DNA of 8,242 nucleotides from JAZMZS01 sp045580775 (GTDB lineage: Bacteria; Bacillota; Clostridia; Oscillospirales; CAG-272): assembly GCA_045580775.1 (NCBI GenBank), contig JAZNOK010000032.1, positions 1 to 8,242 on the forward strand, given 5' to 3'. Shown in pieces: positions 1 to 6,730 of this stretch; the stretch's first letter is position 1, and each line of letters starts with the position of its first letter. Below the pieces are notes generated by a model, which was not told the origin of the DNA, ran no database searches, and saw only the letters and a program-made list of their open reading frames with translations. The translations under genes were made by a program, and so were the position numbers.

Positions 1-1
1 A

Positions 2-70
2 ATTTATGCCGAAAAGCCGTTTGTGACGGCGGTATTAGTTCGGCTCTCCTCGGCTATACAAAAAACGTAA
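2..70 (+). CDS. Possible 3' end of an upstream plus-strand gene (partial, unrecognised)
   Basis: From base 2 the plus strand is open to a TAA at 68-70, encoding about 22 residues (IYAEKPFVTAV...SAIQKT). No family is recognisable from so short a tail. The support is positional: a strong hairpin followed by a T tract in the plus direction begins 17 bases after this stop, which is where a terminator for a plus-strand gene would lie. The frame starting at base 1 is also open, to a TAA at 79-81, so the frame is not certain. The whole stretch may instead be non-coding. Confidence 0.25.
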   Translation: MYAEKPFVTAVLVRLSSAIQKT

Positions 71-86
71 TTTTCCCATAACAAAA

Positions 87-137
87 CATCCTGCAAAAGG
101 ACGCTAGGTGCGTTCTTTTGCAGGATGAATTTTTTTA
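87..137 (+). terminator. Strong intrinsic terminator, probably bidirectional, between convergent genes
   Basis: An 18-bp stem is formed by 87-104 and 110-127 around the 5-base loop TAGGT. Thirteen outer pairs are perfect, one position is G opposite T, and four inner pairs (ACGC/GCGT) are perfect. In plus-strand RNA the odd position is a G-U pair; in minus-strand RNA it is an A-C mismatch. A run of seven T follows at 130-136 on the plus side, whereas the minus side has only TTTTGTT. The structure is therefore best suited to a plus-strand transcript entering from the left, and should also end the malic enzyme transcript, whose stop codon lies about 34 bases from the stem. Confidence 0.85.
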
Positions 138-160
138 TAAAATTTTAAAAATGCCGAAGG

Positions 161-1333
161 TCATATTCTGGCAACGCCTGTTTCCTTTGCCGCTTTTATT
201 ACTGCTTCAGCTACGACCGATGCAACCTTCTTGTCCAGAGCACTGACGATAATATTGTCCTCTCTGAGCTCCTCGTCTGAGATAAGAGACGCAAGTGCCC
301 TTGATGTAGCGACCTTCATCTCCTCGTTGATGCAGGATGCTCTGCAGTCGAGTGCACCTCTGAATATACCGGGGAAAGCAAGTACGTTGTTGATCTGATT
401 CGGAAAGTCGCTTCTGCCTGTACCGACAACCCGTGCTCCCGCCTCAAGTGCAAGGTCGGGCATGATCTCGGGGGTGGGGTTTGCCATCGGGAATACTATA
501 GCATCTGATGCCATCGAACGCACCATATCCTTTGTTACTACTCCGGGGGCAGACACTCCTATGAACACATCCGCTCCCGCCATAGCATCGGCAAGTCCGC
601 CTCTCTTGTGCTCGAGATTGGTATAACGTGCGATATCGCGGTGAGCCTCGTTGAGCTCCTCCATGCCCTCGCAAATTATACCGAAGCGGTCAACCATCGT
701 CAGGTGTTTGACTCCCATGTTGAGCAGGTGTTTTCCTATAGCGATACCTGCACTGCCTGCTCCGTTGATAACGACCTTGACATCCTCGATATTCTTCTTT
801 ACTACTCTGAGTGCGTTGAGAAGAGCCGCCGCAACAACGATCGCCGTTCCATGCTGATCATCATGGAACACAGGTATATCACATATCTCTTTCAGTCTCT
901 TTTCTATCTCAAAGCAACGGGGAGCTGATATATCCTCAAGATTGATACCGCCAAAAGATCCGGATATAAGGTAGATAGTTCTGACTATTTCATCGACATC
1001 CTTGGACCTGATACAAACAGGGAATGCGTCAACATCCGCAAACTCCTTGAAGAGTGCACACTTTCCCTCCATTACGGGCATACCTGCCTCCGGTCCGATA
1101 TCTCCGAGTCCCAATACCGCTGTTCCGTCGGTTATAACCGCAACGAGCTTTGAGCGGCGTGTAAGCTCAAAGGACTTCTGATAATCGTTATGTATAGCCA
1201 TGCACGGCTCTGCTACGCCCGGCGTATAAGCTAAAGAAAGATCCTCTCTGGTCTGCACGCTTACACGTGATACTACCTCGATCTTTCCTTCCCACTCATA
1301 GTGTTTTTGGAGTGACTGCTCTCTGATATCCAT
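161..1333 (-). CDS. NAD(P)-dependent malic enzyme, short bacterial type
   Basis: Malic enzyme oxidatively decarboxylates malate to pyruvate and CO2 in the cytoplasm with reduction of NAD(P). The 390 residues fit the short bacterial form of about 380-410. The N-terminal malic domain shows the catalytic Tyr36 in SLAYTPG, Lys91 in MEGKCALF, the metal-binding pair Glu133-Asp134 in NLEDISAPR, and FHDDQHGTA at 156-164. The NAD-binding domain begins with GAGSAG (191-196), and a late block contains GRSDFPNQINN. Asp215 at the end of the second Rossmann strand suggests a preference for NAD, which is inference. The start is the ATG at 1333, preceded by GAGG nine bases upstream; an in-frame TTG at 1354 has no such site. 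The gene appears monocistronic, with its own promoter and a shared terminator, and has no evident link to the amino-sugar genes. Confidence 0.95.
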   Translation of the reverse strand: MDIREQSLQKHYEWEGKIEVVSRVSVQTREDLSLAYTPGVAEPCMAIHNDYQKSFELTRRSKLVAVITDGTAVLGLGDIGPEAGMPVMEGKCALFKEFADVDAFPVCIRSKDVDEIVRTIYLISGSFGGINLEDISAPRCFEIEKRLKEICDIPVFHDDQHGTAIVVAAALLNALRVVKKNIEDVKVVINGAGSAGIAIGKHLLNMGVKHLTMVDRFGIICEGMEELNEAHRDIARYTNLEHKRGGLADAMAGADVFIGVSAPGVVTKDMVRSMASDAIVFPMANPTPEIMPDLALEAGARVVGTGRSDFPNQINNVLAFPGIFRGALDCRASCINEEMKVATSRALASLISDEELREDNIIVSALDKKVASVVAEAVIKAAKETGVARI

Positions 1334-1398
1334 ATCCTTATACCTCGTGATCAAAAAATAATATGTATATTTTGTCTATGTGTTTTTTCACCTCATGT

Positions 1399-1427
1399 AT
1401 TCTATCATAGGATATCTGATTTTTCAA
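1399..1427 (-). promoter_or_regulatory. Housekeeping-sigma promoter for the malic enzyme gene
   Basis: Reading the minus strand, TTGAAA (1427-1422) and TAGAAT (1404-1399) each match five of six consensus bases and are separated by exactly 17 bases. A TG one base before the -10 box gives an extended -10 element. Transcription would start near 1392, leaving a leader of about 58 bases before the ATG at 1333. No operator or riboswitch-like structure is evident in that leader. Confidence 0.7.
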
Positions 1428-1480
1428 TAGATAAGATGAAAATGTTACATTATTCTCCCATGACATACCCGCTAAACGGG
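1428..1480. other. Gene-free spacer with a small hairpin
   Basis: This short stretch lies between the malic enzyme promoter and repeat copy A. Its only visible structure is a 5-bp hairpin, ACCCG (1467-1471) and CGGGT (1477-1481) around CTAAA. There is no T tract on either side, so it is not a convincing terminator. It directly abuts the end of repeat copy A and may belong to it. No coding potential was recognised. Confidence 0.4.
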
Positions 1481-1556
1481 TCAAAAACGTTTCTTTGATC
1501 TCGCCCTCAAATCCTTCGCTTCGCTCGAGGATGACAGGGCGGGTGGGTGTTTTGCA
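1481..1556 (-). repeat. Dispersed intergenic repeat, copy A
   Basis: Read on the minus strand, the unit runs TTTTGCAAAA, CACCC, CTGTCAT (1537-1531), GAGCGAAGCGAAGGAT, GAGATCAAAGAAACGTTTTTGA. It shares its order of blocks with copy B about 100 bases away in the same orientation, with copy C in the opposite orientation, and with the right-end copies near 8070 and 8240. The GAGCGAAGC...GAAGGATC core is a known type of abundant extragenic repeat in Clostridia. The open frames across it are low-complexity and not protein-like. Confidence 0.75.
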
Positions 1557-1565
1557 AAAAGTCCG

Positions 1566-1656
1566 ATTATCAAAAACGTTCCTCTCTGCTCCCACTCGGA
1601 TCCTTCGCTACGCCTGCGGCTTCGCTCGTCCATGACAGTCGGGAGAGGGAGTTTGC
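1566..1656 (-). repeat. Dispersed intergenic repeat, copy B, with a 12-base insertion
   Basis: Read on the minus strand, this copy has ATTGCAAAC, CTCCC, CTGTCAT (1638-1632), GAGCGAAGC, then the extra CGCAGGCGTAGC, then GAAGGATCCGAG and AACGTTTTTGA. It is tandem with copy A: the CTGTCAT blocks are 101 bases apart. The insertion repeats part of the flanking GCGAAGC / GTAGCGAAG pattern, so it looks like a local slippage duplication that then diverged. Confidence 0.75.
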
Positions 1657-1685
1657 AATAATTGTTACTCTTACACGACAGAACC

Positions 1686-1770
1686 AACCCCGCTGTCATT
1701 CCAGAGAGAGACTTTTTCCGACCGAAGGATCGGAGTGAGAGATGGCAGTGGCGATATTCTCTGTTTTTTA
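1686..1770 (+). repeat. Dispersed intergenic repeat, copy C (inverted relative to A and B, diverged)
   Basis: On the plus strand, CCCCGCTGTCATTCCAGAG (1689-1707) matches the right-end copy at 8072-8090 with one difference. It is followed after a diverged stretch by CCGAAGGATCGGAGTGAGAG. The copy faces away from copy B, so B and C are head to head. A short imperfect hairpin, CCGACC-GAA-GGATCGG with one bulged base, lies inside it but has no adjacent T tract. The esterase stop codon is about 25 bases beyond the end; no convincing intrinsic terminator for the esterase is visible, so this repeat block may fill that role. Confidence 0.65.
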
Positions 1771-1792
1771 ATAATCTTTTTGTTTTGATTTA

Positions 1793-2890
1793 TCACACAC
1801 GATACTTCAAAACATCGCTCTCGGTACTTTCCTTGCCTACGCTAAAGTTGTTGTTCTGAGGAAATGCACGGACCTTGAAGCTATATTCACCCGCTCCCAA
1901 GGTTTCAAAATCCGGAACATACGTGTTTTCAGCTACAAAGCAGGTCTTTGCCGATATGCCGTTGACAAACAGCGTCACCTTGTACGCTCCTGCTTCTTCC
2001 ACCGCATCCCAAGCGGCGGCATTTCCGTTCCATGAAAGCTCGGAAGGAGCAGGCAACGCCTTGCCTTTTGCCTTTATTATCGTGTTTTCAAAAGACTCGT
2101 TTCTTTGTGAAAACAACCAATCAACAAGACCGTCCGTATCTGCCGCAATTCTCCAGATGTTGCTGTGGTCTGCTCCTGCAACCTCGGTGTATCTTATATT
2201 TGTGCCGATCTTTTTCGCTGCTTCACACATTACTCTGGTGCCCTGCGTGGGAACGACATTGTCATCATCTCCGTGAAAAGCCCAAATCGCCTTGTCCCTA
2301 TAACGGTGTGCAACCGAGAAAACGTAATCTTCGGTCGCACGCGAGCCTGATACCGGCACTGCCGCCGCGAACACCTCAGGATAAAGAGCCAGCAGATTCC
2401 ACGTCGCACCAGATCCGTTCGACCCTCCTCCCACATACACGCGGGAGGTATCCACACGGTAATCCCCGATAAACATAGACAACAGCTCTGCCGCCGCACA
2501 AAAATACTCGCTTCCGTAACGCTCTCCGCTCTCCAAGAAAGCCGCGTACGCTTCGCTTCCGGGATAGGTGTTATTTTTTGCTCCAACGTCGCAAATCGTC
2601 CACGACTTAGGCTTTCCGGGGCACTGCGGAGCTACTATGATGCAATCATGGCTGCTGTTATATACTGCCGTGTTGATCGAATATGACTTTAGTTGAGCGG
2701 CGTTGTCATTGCCGCGTGAGCCATTGCCGTGCATATATAAAAACAGCGGATACTTTTTTTCACCTGTTTTGTAATCTTCAGGCAGATAGTAACGGTATGG
2801 CAGAACCGTACCGTCAGAAGCTGTAAAGCTTCCATACTCAAATGCTTCGATCGGTGTTTTGCCGTTTTTGTACTTTACTTGCTGTTCCAT
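1793..2890 (-). CDS. Cytoplasmic alpha/beta-hydrolase esterase with C-terminal beta-sandwich-like domain
   Basis: This 365-residue protein resembles the predicted-peptidase and PHB-depolymerase-like esterases, which use a Ser-Asp-His triad to cleave esters, often acyl or feruloyl groups on carbohydrates. Residues 15-262 form the hydrolase: oxyanion segment HGNG at 54-57, nucleophile Ser157 in GGGSNG, Asp210 in the HGDDDNVVP turn, and His242 in GADHSNIW. Residues about 280-365 look like a fibronectin-III-type sandwich (LSWNGNAAAWDAV...AGAYKVTLF...GEYSFKVRAF). There is no signal peptide or membrane segment, so it should act in the cytoplasm. The ATG at 2890 follows GAGGTG at a good distance. 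It lies downstream of the amino-sugar genes but has its own promoter. The exact substrate cannot be told from sequence; sugar de-acylation is inferred from context. Confidence 0.85.
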   Translation of the reverse strand: MEQQVKYKNGKTPIEAFEYGSFTASDGTVLPYRYYLPEDYKTGEKKYPLFLYMHGNGSRGNDNAAQLKSYSINTAVYNSSHDCIIVAPQCPGKPKSWTICDVGAKNNTYPGSEAYAAFLESGERYGSEYFCAAAELLSMFIGDYRVDTSRVYVGGGSNGSGATWNLLALYPEVFAAAVPVSGSRATEDYVFSVAHRYRDKAIWAFHGDDDNVVPTQGTRVMCEAAKKIGTNIRYTEVAGADHSNIWRIAADTDGLVDWLFSQRNESFENTIIKAKGKALPAPSELSWNGNAAAWDAVEEAGAYKVTLFVNGISAKTCFVAENTYVPDFETLGAGEYSFKVRAFPQNNNFSVGKESTESDVLKYRV

Positions 2891-3007
2891 TACACACCTC
2901 GTAGTTTTATGTATTATTTTTATGTATTATATTAAAATGATCAAAAGCGAGTGCAAGCCATTTTACTCACATGTAAAAATTTCATAGCTGCACCCATTCC
3001 TTCTGCT
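2891..3007 (-). other. Esterase mRNA leader with a foldable stem-loop
   Basis: Between the predicted start of transcription near 3008 and the ATG at 2890 lies a leader of about 118 bases. In the minus-strand RNA, GTGCAGC (2993-2987) can pair with GCTTGCAC (2958-2951) with one bulge. Nested inside, ATTTTTAC (2980-2973) can pair with GTAAAAT (2966-2960) around a 6-base loop. A weak T-rich stretch (CTTTTGATCATTTT) follows. The nearer half is very AT-rich, with the ten bases TATGTATTAT on the plus strand at 2908-2917 and again at 2921-2930, and a TATAAT at 2931-2926. A small frame of 14 codons (MKFLHVSKMACTRF) lies within the stem-loop but lacks a well-placed ribosome binding site. Confidence 0.35.
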
Positions 3008-3014
3008 ATATAAC

Positions 3015-3043
3015 ACTATAAGCTATTTGACGGAATTTTGCAA
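3015..3043 (-). promoter_or_regulatory. Promoter for the esterase gene
   Basis: On the minus strand, TTGCAA (3043-3038) and TATAGT (3020-3015) match four and five of six consensus bases and are separated by exactly 17 bases. This places a transcription start near 3008. It suggests that the esterase can be transcribed independently of the SGNH gene upstream of it. Confidence 0.55.
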
Positions 3044-3057
3044 CTTGTTTTTTTGTG

Positions 3058-3084
3058 ATGTTGTTTTTACATAAAAAGCAACAT
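3058..3084. other. AT-rich hairpin downstream of the SGNH gene
   Basis: ATGTTG (3058-3063) pairs with CAACAT (3079-3084) and TTTTT (3064-3068) with AAAAA (3073-3077), around the 4-base loop ACAT with one bulged G. It lies about 40 bases after the SGNH stop codon in the transcribed direction, where a terminator would be expected. On the minus strand it is followed by an A-rich run rather than T, so it is not a standard intrinsic terminator. It could still act as a 3'-end stabilising structure. Confidence 0.35.
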
Positions 3085-3119
3085 ACATCCTCAAAGCAAA
3101 AAACAGTAATTCTGCCCAT

Positions 3120-3764
3120 CTATTTGATCTCTTGGAAAGTTTTGAGCCAGAGCCTTTTTATGATCTCATGCCCGCACGGCGTGGGATGCACTCCGTCCAC
3201 GGTCCAATATTCTGCCGGGGCTTTCTTTGTTGCTTGTTCAAATGCCGGTTGCAGCTCTATCAGCGGCAATCCGTATTTCTCGGCTATCTTTTTTGCGACT
3301 GCCGCTTTTTCTGCGACGTCATCTTTGAACCTTTTTAGCCGGTCGGGGATAGATTCGGTATTGCATGTTGCCGTACCCTCAAGAACATACGGGGCAATTA
3401 TTATCAGTTTTGTATCCGGGCACGCCGCCTTTACTTCATCAATAAGCATGGTGTAGATCTTTTCAAACTTTTCGGTATCAACACCGTTTTGATAGCTGAT
3501 CTCATGCCAGGTGTCATTCACTCCGATATAAATACTTGCGTAATCCGGCTTTAGATTGATAAAATCCGCCTTGATCCTGGCATAAAGGTCCACTATACGG
3601 TTGCCTCCGATGCCTCTGTTTATAAACTCATACTCGCCGGGTTCATCCAATCCTAACGATGCCTTCACAAGATTAGGATATCCGTTACCCATTCCAAAAA
3701 AATCATTGCGGTTTCTTGTACAATCGGTTATTGAATCTCCCTGAAACAATATTCTTTTTGACAT
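3120..3764 (-). CDS. SGNH/GDSL-family hydrolase (probable carbohydrate or acetyl esterase)
   Basis: This is a complete 214-residue SGNH hydrolase. All four family blocks are visible: block I FQGDSIT with nucleophile Ser11, block II GIGGN with oxyanion Gly53/54 and Asn55, block III GVND (81-84) with Asn83, and block V DGVHPT with Asp190 and His193. There is no signal peptide, so it is cytoplasmic. Enzymes of this size and form usually deacylate sugars, for example O-acetylated oligosaccharides; the substrate here is not determinable. Its ATG follows GGAGG at 7-8 bases. It lies 85 bases downstream of the GH20 gene with no clear promoter between them, so co-transcription is likely. In that setting, removing O-acetyl groups from GlcNAc-containing oligosaccharides is a reasonable inference. 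Confidence 0.9.
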   Translation of the reverse strand: MSKRILFQGDSITDCTRNRNDFFGMGNGYPNLVKASLGLDEPGEYEFINRGIGGNRIVDLYARIKADFINLKPDYASIYIGVNDTWHEISYQNGVDTEKFEKIYTMLIDEVKAACPDTKLIIIAPYVLEGTATCNTESIPDRLKRFKDDVAEKAAVAKKIAEKYGLPLIELQPAFEQATKKAPAEYWTVDGVHPTPCGHEIIKRLWLKTFQEIK

Positions 3765-3849
3765 AATTATCCTCCAAAATAGTATTTTCTGTTTTTACTT
3801 CTCTTCCGTTTTACAGATCCTGCTTTTTTTGATGGGGCAATGCCGTCTC

Positions 3850-5454
3850 TTAAAGCACACTTGCCGATGCAATTGCGGCATAGTTGTTGTATTGCGGCAT
3901 TTTGCCTCTTGTTTTGGGTCTGATATAATCAAGAAGTTCAACATCATATTCTTCAATCGTATCAATTTCACCGTTAAGATATGCGGTGATCTTTTCTTTT
4001 GCGGTAACTAGCCTTTGCTTCAGTCCGCCAAGTCGAATATCATGTATCTCAAATCCGAAAGGTTTGTTCTCTTTCATCCAGAGTGCTTTGAATTTTCGGT
4101 AAAATACCTCCAGCAGTTTTCCCGCACGGTCAAGATCCTCAACTATAGCACCGAGTGCATCTTTGTCGCCGTTTTTGTAAGCTTCCCTCGCCCTCATTCC
4201 AAGGTCATATTTGACAGATAGAAGCTCGCACAGTGCCGCCTCACTTTCAAAAATATAGGCATACTTGCTGCTTTGCTTTGCATTTTCGTACAAAGTCTTT
4301 GCGTGTGCCTTGTAGTCTGCGGGGGCGTTCGGGTTCACGGCTGAATCGAATATGCCGCAAAGCGGGTCATTGTAAAGCATGACCTTTGACACGTTTGAAC
4401 GGCGAAGATCATCAGGTGCTACACGGTTCGGAAGATCGAGGGTCATCATGCTGTCATAATCCTCGCCTGTTATCTCTTTGAAAAGCTTTTTAATTTCAGC
4501 TTCGTCGGTAATTCCCTCATAGATCTTGCGGAGTTTAAACAGAACAGGGAGAACAGACCAGTAAGAGCATTCCTTACCGTTGTCGCCCCACATAGTGATG
4601 AAAATATTGTCGATATCATTTTCCGCACAGGATTTCATAGCGGGTATCATCGTATCAAGCGACCACTTGTTGAGCGGAGCAAATCCCGTCCAGCTCCACG
4701 CCCCTCCTGCAAACCAAACCGGCCCGCCAAACTTCTTATGCTGGGCTATCATGCTGTCGTAGATCTCCTGCTCCTCGTGGACGTAGTCCCAATAAACAAG
4801 CTCAACTCCGTCAGGAAATTTTGAAAGGATCTCATCGGTTATAACGTCTTCGCTTGAATGGTATGCTCCGTGATTTGCAAGGCGGAAGAACATATCCGAC
4901 CACATAATAGGAGTCAGACCGTATTTCTTTGCGATTTCAATGACTCTTTTCAAATGCTCGCTGAGAATATCAAAGCGGTTACGGTATCCGTTTCTGTCAA
5001 GGTACTTGCCAAGACCGAGCATGTGTGCTTCATCCATACCGATATGAATGTACTCGGATCTGAACACCTGCTTTATCGTTTTAAACATGTTTTCGATAAG
5101 ATCGTATGTAGCCTCATCTCCGACGAGCAGAATGTCTGCGGTGTCCCTGATCTTTGCATAGTCACCGTTGCGGAAGATCTGATTCAGATGTGCAAGCGTC
5201 TGTATACATGGGATAAGCTCGATACCTATCGACTCGCAATAATTCACAATATCAGAGAGTTCTTGCTTTGTATATCTGCCCCGCATATAACCAAAATACG
5301 GCTCACCGTCAACTTCATAAGTATCCTCGGTATACAGCTGAAGCATATTGTATCCGAAGGATTTCAGTATTTTGGCAAAATTCTTTACCTCGCTCGGTTT
5401 CATAACGGCATTTCTCGACATGTCGAGCATAACTCCAAATCTTTTTTTGTTCAT
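3850..5454 (-). CDS. Intracellular GH20 beta-N-acetylhexosaminidase
   Basis: Glycoside hydrolase family 20 enzymes remove terminal beta-linked GlcNAc or GalNAc by substrate-assisted catalysis. The protein has 534 residues. The catalytic Asp141-Glu142 pair lies in YIHIGMDEAHMLG. Substrate-site aromatics are visible in GGAWSWTG (250-257) and in MWGDNGKECSYWS (288-300). Residues 1-340 form the barrel and about 340-534 a mostly helical C-terminal domain, as in the Hex1-like cytoplasmic group. There is no signal peptide, so it acts on imported oligosaccharides. The start is the ATG at 5454, preceded by GGAGGT at four bases; an in-frame ATG at 5478 lies upstream of that site and has none of its own. 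It follows the XRE-kinase gene by 70 bases with no promoter seen, which fits an operon in which released GlcNAc passes to the kinase. Confidence 0.93.
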   Translation of the reverse strand: MNKKRFGVMLDMSRNAVMKPSEVKNFAKILKSFGYNMLQLYTEDTYEVDGEPYFGYMRGRYTKQELSDIVNYCESIGIELIPCIQTLAHLNQIFRNGDYAKIRDTADILLVGDEATYDLIENMFKTIKQVFRSEYIHIGMDEAHMLGLGKYLDRNGYRNRFDILSEHLKRVIEIAKKYGLTPIMWSDMFFRLANHGAYHSSEDVITDEILSKFPDGVELVYWDYVHEEQEIYDSMIAQHKKFGGPVWFAGGAWSWTGFAPLNKWSLDTMIPAMKSCAENDIDNIFITMWGDNGKECSYWSVLPVLFKLRKIYEGITDEAEIKKLFKEITGEDYDSMMTLDLPNRVAPDDLRRSNVSKVMLYNDPLCGIFDSAVNPNAPADYKAHAKTLYENAKQSSKYAYIFESEAALCELLSVKYDLGMRAREAYKNGDKDALGAIVEDLDRAGKLLEVFYRKFKALWMKENKPFGFEIHDIRLGGLKQRLVTAKEKITAYLNGEIDTIEEYDVELLDYIRPKTRGKMPQYNNYAAIASASVL

Positions 5455-5524
5455 GAGTACCTCCGTATATTTTCTCATTTGTGTTTTATGATCCGAATTA
5501 CCGCACGGCTCGATCGGGCGAAGA

Positions 5525-6670
5525 TCAATTCCACTGTTCCCTTACTTTTTCAAAATCAACATCAGGCATCCCCGAGAGGCGAAGTGCACCCCATACCATG
5601 GGCTTTGAGCAGACATCAAACAAAATTGTTTTTTCTCCGTCAGGCAACGCCCTTGTCAGTATTGGTATTATCACGTCGCTGTCAGCCGTCATTCCGCCGC
5701 AAAGCACAACTTTTACGCACTTGGTCTTTATTCTTTGCGACGCACATCCGATGAGGTGTGCCAGCTGACCGAAGTTTCTCTCAAGTATATCTCGTGCCGT
5801 CTCATCTCCTTGTGCCATAGCTCTGAATGCAAGCGGAGAGAATTTCGCTATTGCCCGCTTTCCCGTGCGGTAAAGATCATCGATCTTTTCAAACACGGTT
5901 TCCGTCCCGCAAGCCTCAAGCACATATTTGTGCAGCAGAGTGTCCGTACCGCTTCCATCCTCTGACATAAGTGCAGCATGTACCGTGTCACGTCCGATCG
6001 CATATCCGCTACCCTCATCCCCGAGCAAATATCCATAGCCGCCATAGCGATAAAACTGTTCATTGTACTTTGCATATACGACTGAGCCTGTACCTATAAT
6101 AACAGCAACGCCGTTTTCATCTCCCAGCCCTGCCGCCACGGAATTTTGCGTATCCTCTCCGATGCCCGCCTCAGCAAAGCCAAAACCGCAAAGATAATCG
6201 AGCATCTTTTGTGCGTGCTTGTCAGAGGCTCCGCCGGCAAAACCCAAAAAAACGGATATTGAGTTTTTTTGATACCGGTGGCAAACCTCTGTGATACCTC
6301 GAAGCAATACATCCTGTGCCTCAGATATTCCCACATCGTTTGGGTTGCAAGCTCCCAAAACAACTCTGCTGATCATATTTCCTTCGCTATCGGCAAGGGC
6401 AAAATCGGTCTTTGTACCGCCGCCGTCTATTCCCAAATAATACCGCTGTCCCTCTTTGCACTCCGAAAAAAGGCTGTCAATATTTGTTTTCAGATGTTTG
6501 CAAAGCAATGGCAATACTTCAACAGGCGGAGCACCTTTCCCTCGCTCCCATTTACTGATTGCCTGTTCCGAATAATCAATCAAAACTGCAAGTTCGGACT
6601 GTAACATCCCCAGTTTCATGCGATGTTTTCTAATATTCTTGCCGAGATTTTCAACAATGCTTTCCATCAT
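5525..6670 (-). CDS. XRE-type HTH fused to BadF/NAGK-type N-acetylglucosamine kinase (kinase-regulator)
   Basis: This 381-residue protein has two domains. Residues 8-66 are a Cro/C1-type helix-turn-helix (NIRKHRMKLGMLQSELA...YSEQAISKWERGKGAPP). Residues 77-375 are an ASKHA sugar kinase of the BadF/BcrA and eukaryotic-NAGK type: phosphate 1 loop GIDGGGTKTDFAL (80-92), Asp173 in GEDTQNSVAA aligning with the catalytic Asp of human NAGK, phosphate 2 loop IIGTGS (191-196), the sugar-site motif GDEGSGYAIGR (217-227), and adenosine motif LCGGM. With these motifs intact it probably phosphorylates GlcNAc to GlcNAc-6-P, and it may also bind DNA in response to sugar. The first of two adjacent ATG codons (6670) follows GAAAGG at nine bases; the frame extends further upstream but into the promoter. 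It is divergent from nagA and first in a likely operon with the GH20 gene. Confidence 0.9.
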   Translation of the reverse strand: MMESIVENLGKNIRKHRMKLGMLQSELAVLIDYSEQAISKWERGKGAPPVEVLPLLCKHLKTNIDSLFSECKEGQRYYLGIDGGGTKTDFALADSEGNMISRVVLGACNPNDVGISEAQDVLLRGITEVCHRYQKNSISVFLGFAGGASDKHAQKMLDYLCGFGFAEAGIGEDTQNSVAAGLGDENGVAVIIGTGSVVYAKYNEQFYRYGGYGYLLGDEGSGYAIGRDTVHAALMSEDGSGTDTLLHKYVLEACGTETVFEKIDDLYRTGKRAIAKFSPLAFRAMAQGDETARDILERNFGQLAHLIGCASQRIKTKCVKVVLCGGMTADSDVIIPILTRALPDGEKTILFDVCSKPMVWGALRLSGMPDVDFEKVREQWN

Positions 6671-6692
6671 ATCCACAGACCTTTCAGTTTTT

Positions 6693-6727
6693 ATTATCAT
6701 TCTACAACAAAAACCGAAAAAAAGCAA
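6693..6727 (-). promoter_or_regulatory. Promoter for the XRE-kinase (and GH20) transcript
   Basis: On the minus strand TTGCTT (6727-6722) and TAGAAT (6704-6699) are separated by 17 bases; a second -10-like GATAAT lies at 6698-6693. Transcription would start near 6692, about 22 bases before the ATG. The operator-like palindrome at 6734-6747 lies just upstream of the -35 box, a position suitable for autoregulation. Confidence 0.45.
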
Positions 6728-6730
6728 GAA

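Noticed and set aside
608..928. Plus-strand frame of 106 codons inside the malic enzyme gene
   Set aside because: It is fully antisense to conserved malic enzyme motifs, with no domain or start signal.
1338..1699. Minus-strand frames of 85 and 72 codons
   Set aside because: Both are read through the dispersed repeats (CGAGCGAAGCG-type sequence) and one runs through the malic enzyme promoter; the products are low-complexity and have no homology that I recognise.
1481..1770. CRISPR array
   Set aside because: Only three diverged units are present, in mixed orientation, about 100 bases long and without uniform spacers; there are no cas genes nearby.
2032..2586. Frames of 146 (plus) and 118 (minus) codons inside the esterase gene
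   Set aside because: They overlap the esterase catalytic domain in other frames and show no protein-like motifs.
2942..2986. Leader peptide MKFLHVSKMACTRF upstream of the esterase
   Set aside because: The start codon has no ribosome binding site at a usable distance, there is no run of regulatory codons, and the frame lies inside a predicted stem.
4858..5754. Plus-strand open frame of 298 codons antisense to the GH20 and XRE-kinase genes
   Set aside because: It overlaps two well-supported genes on the other strand, has no recognisable domain and has no plausible ribosome binding site. Its composition is that of a frame mirrored from real coding sequence.
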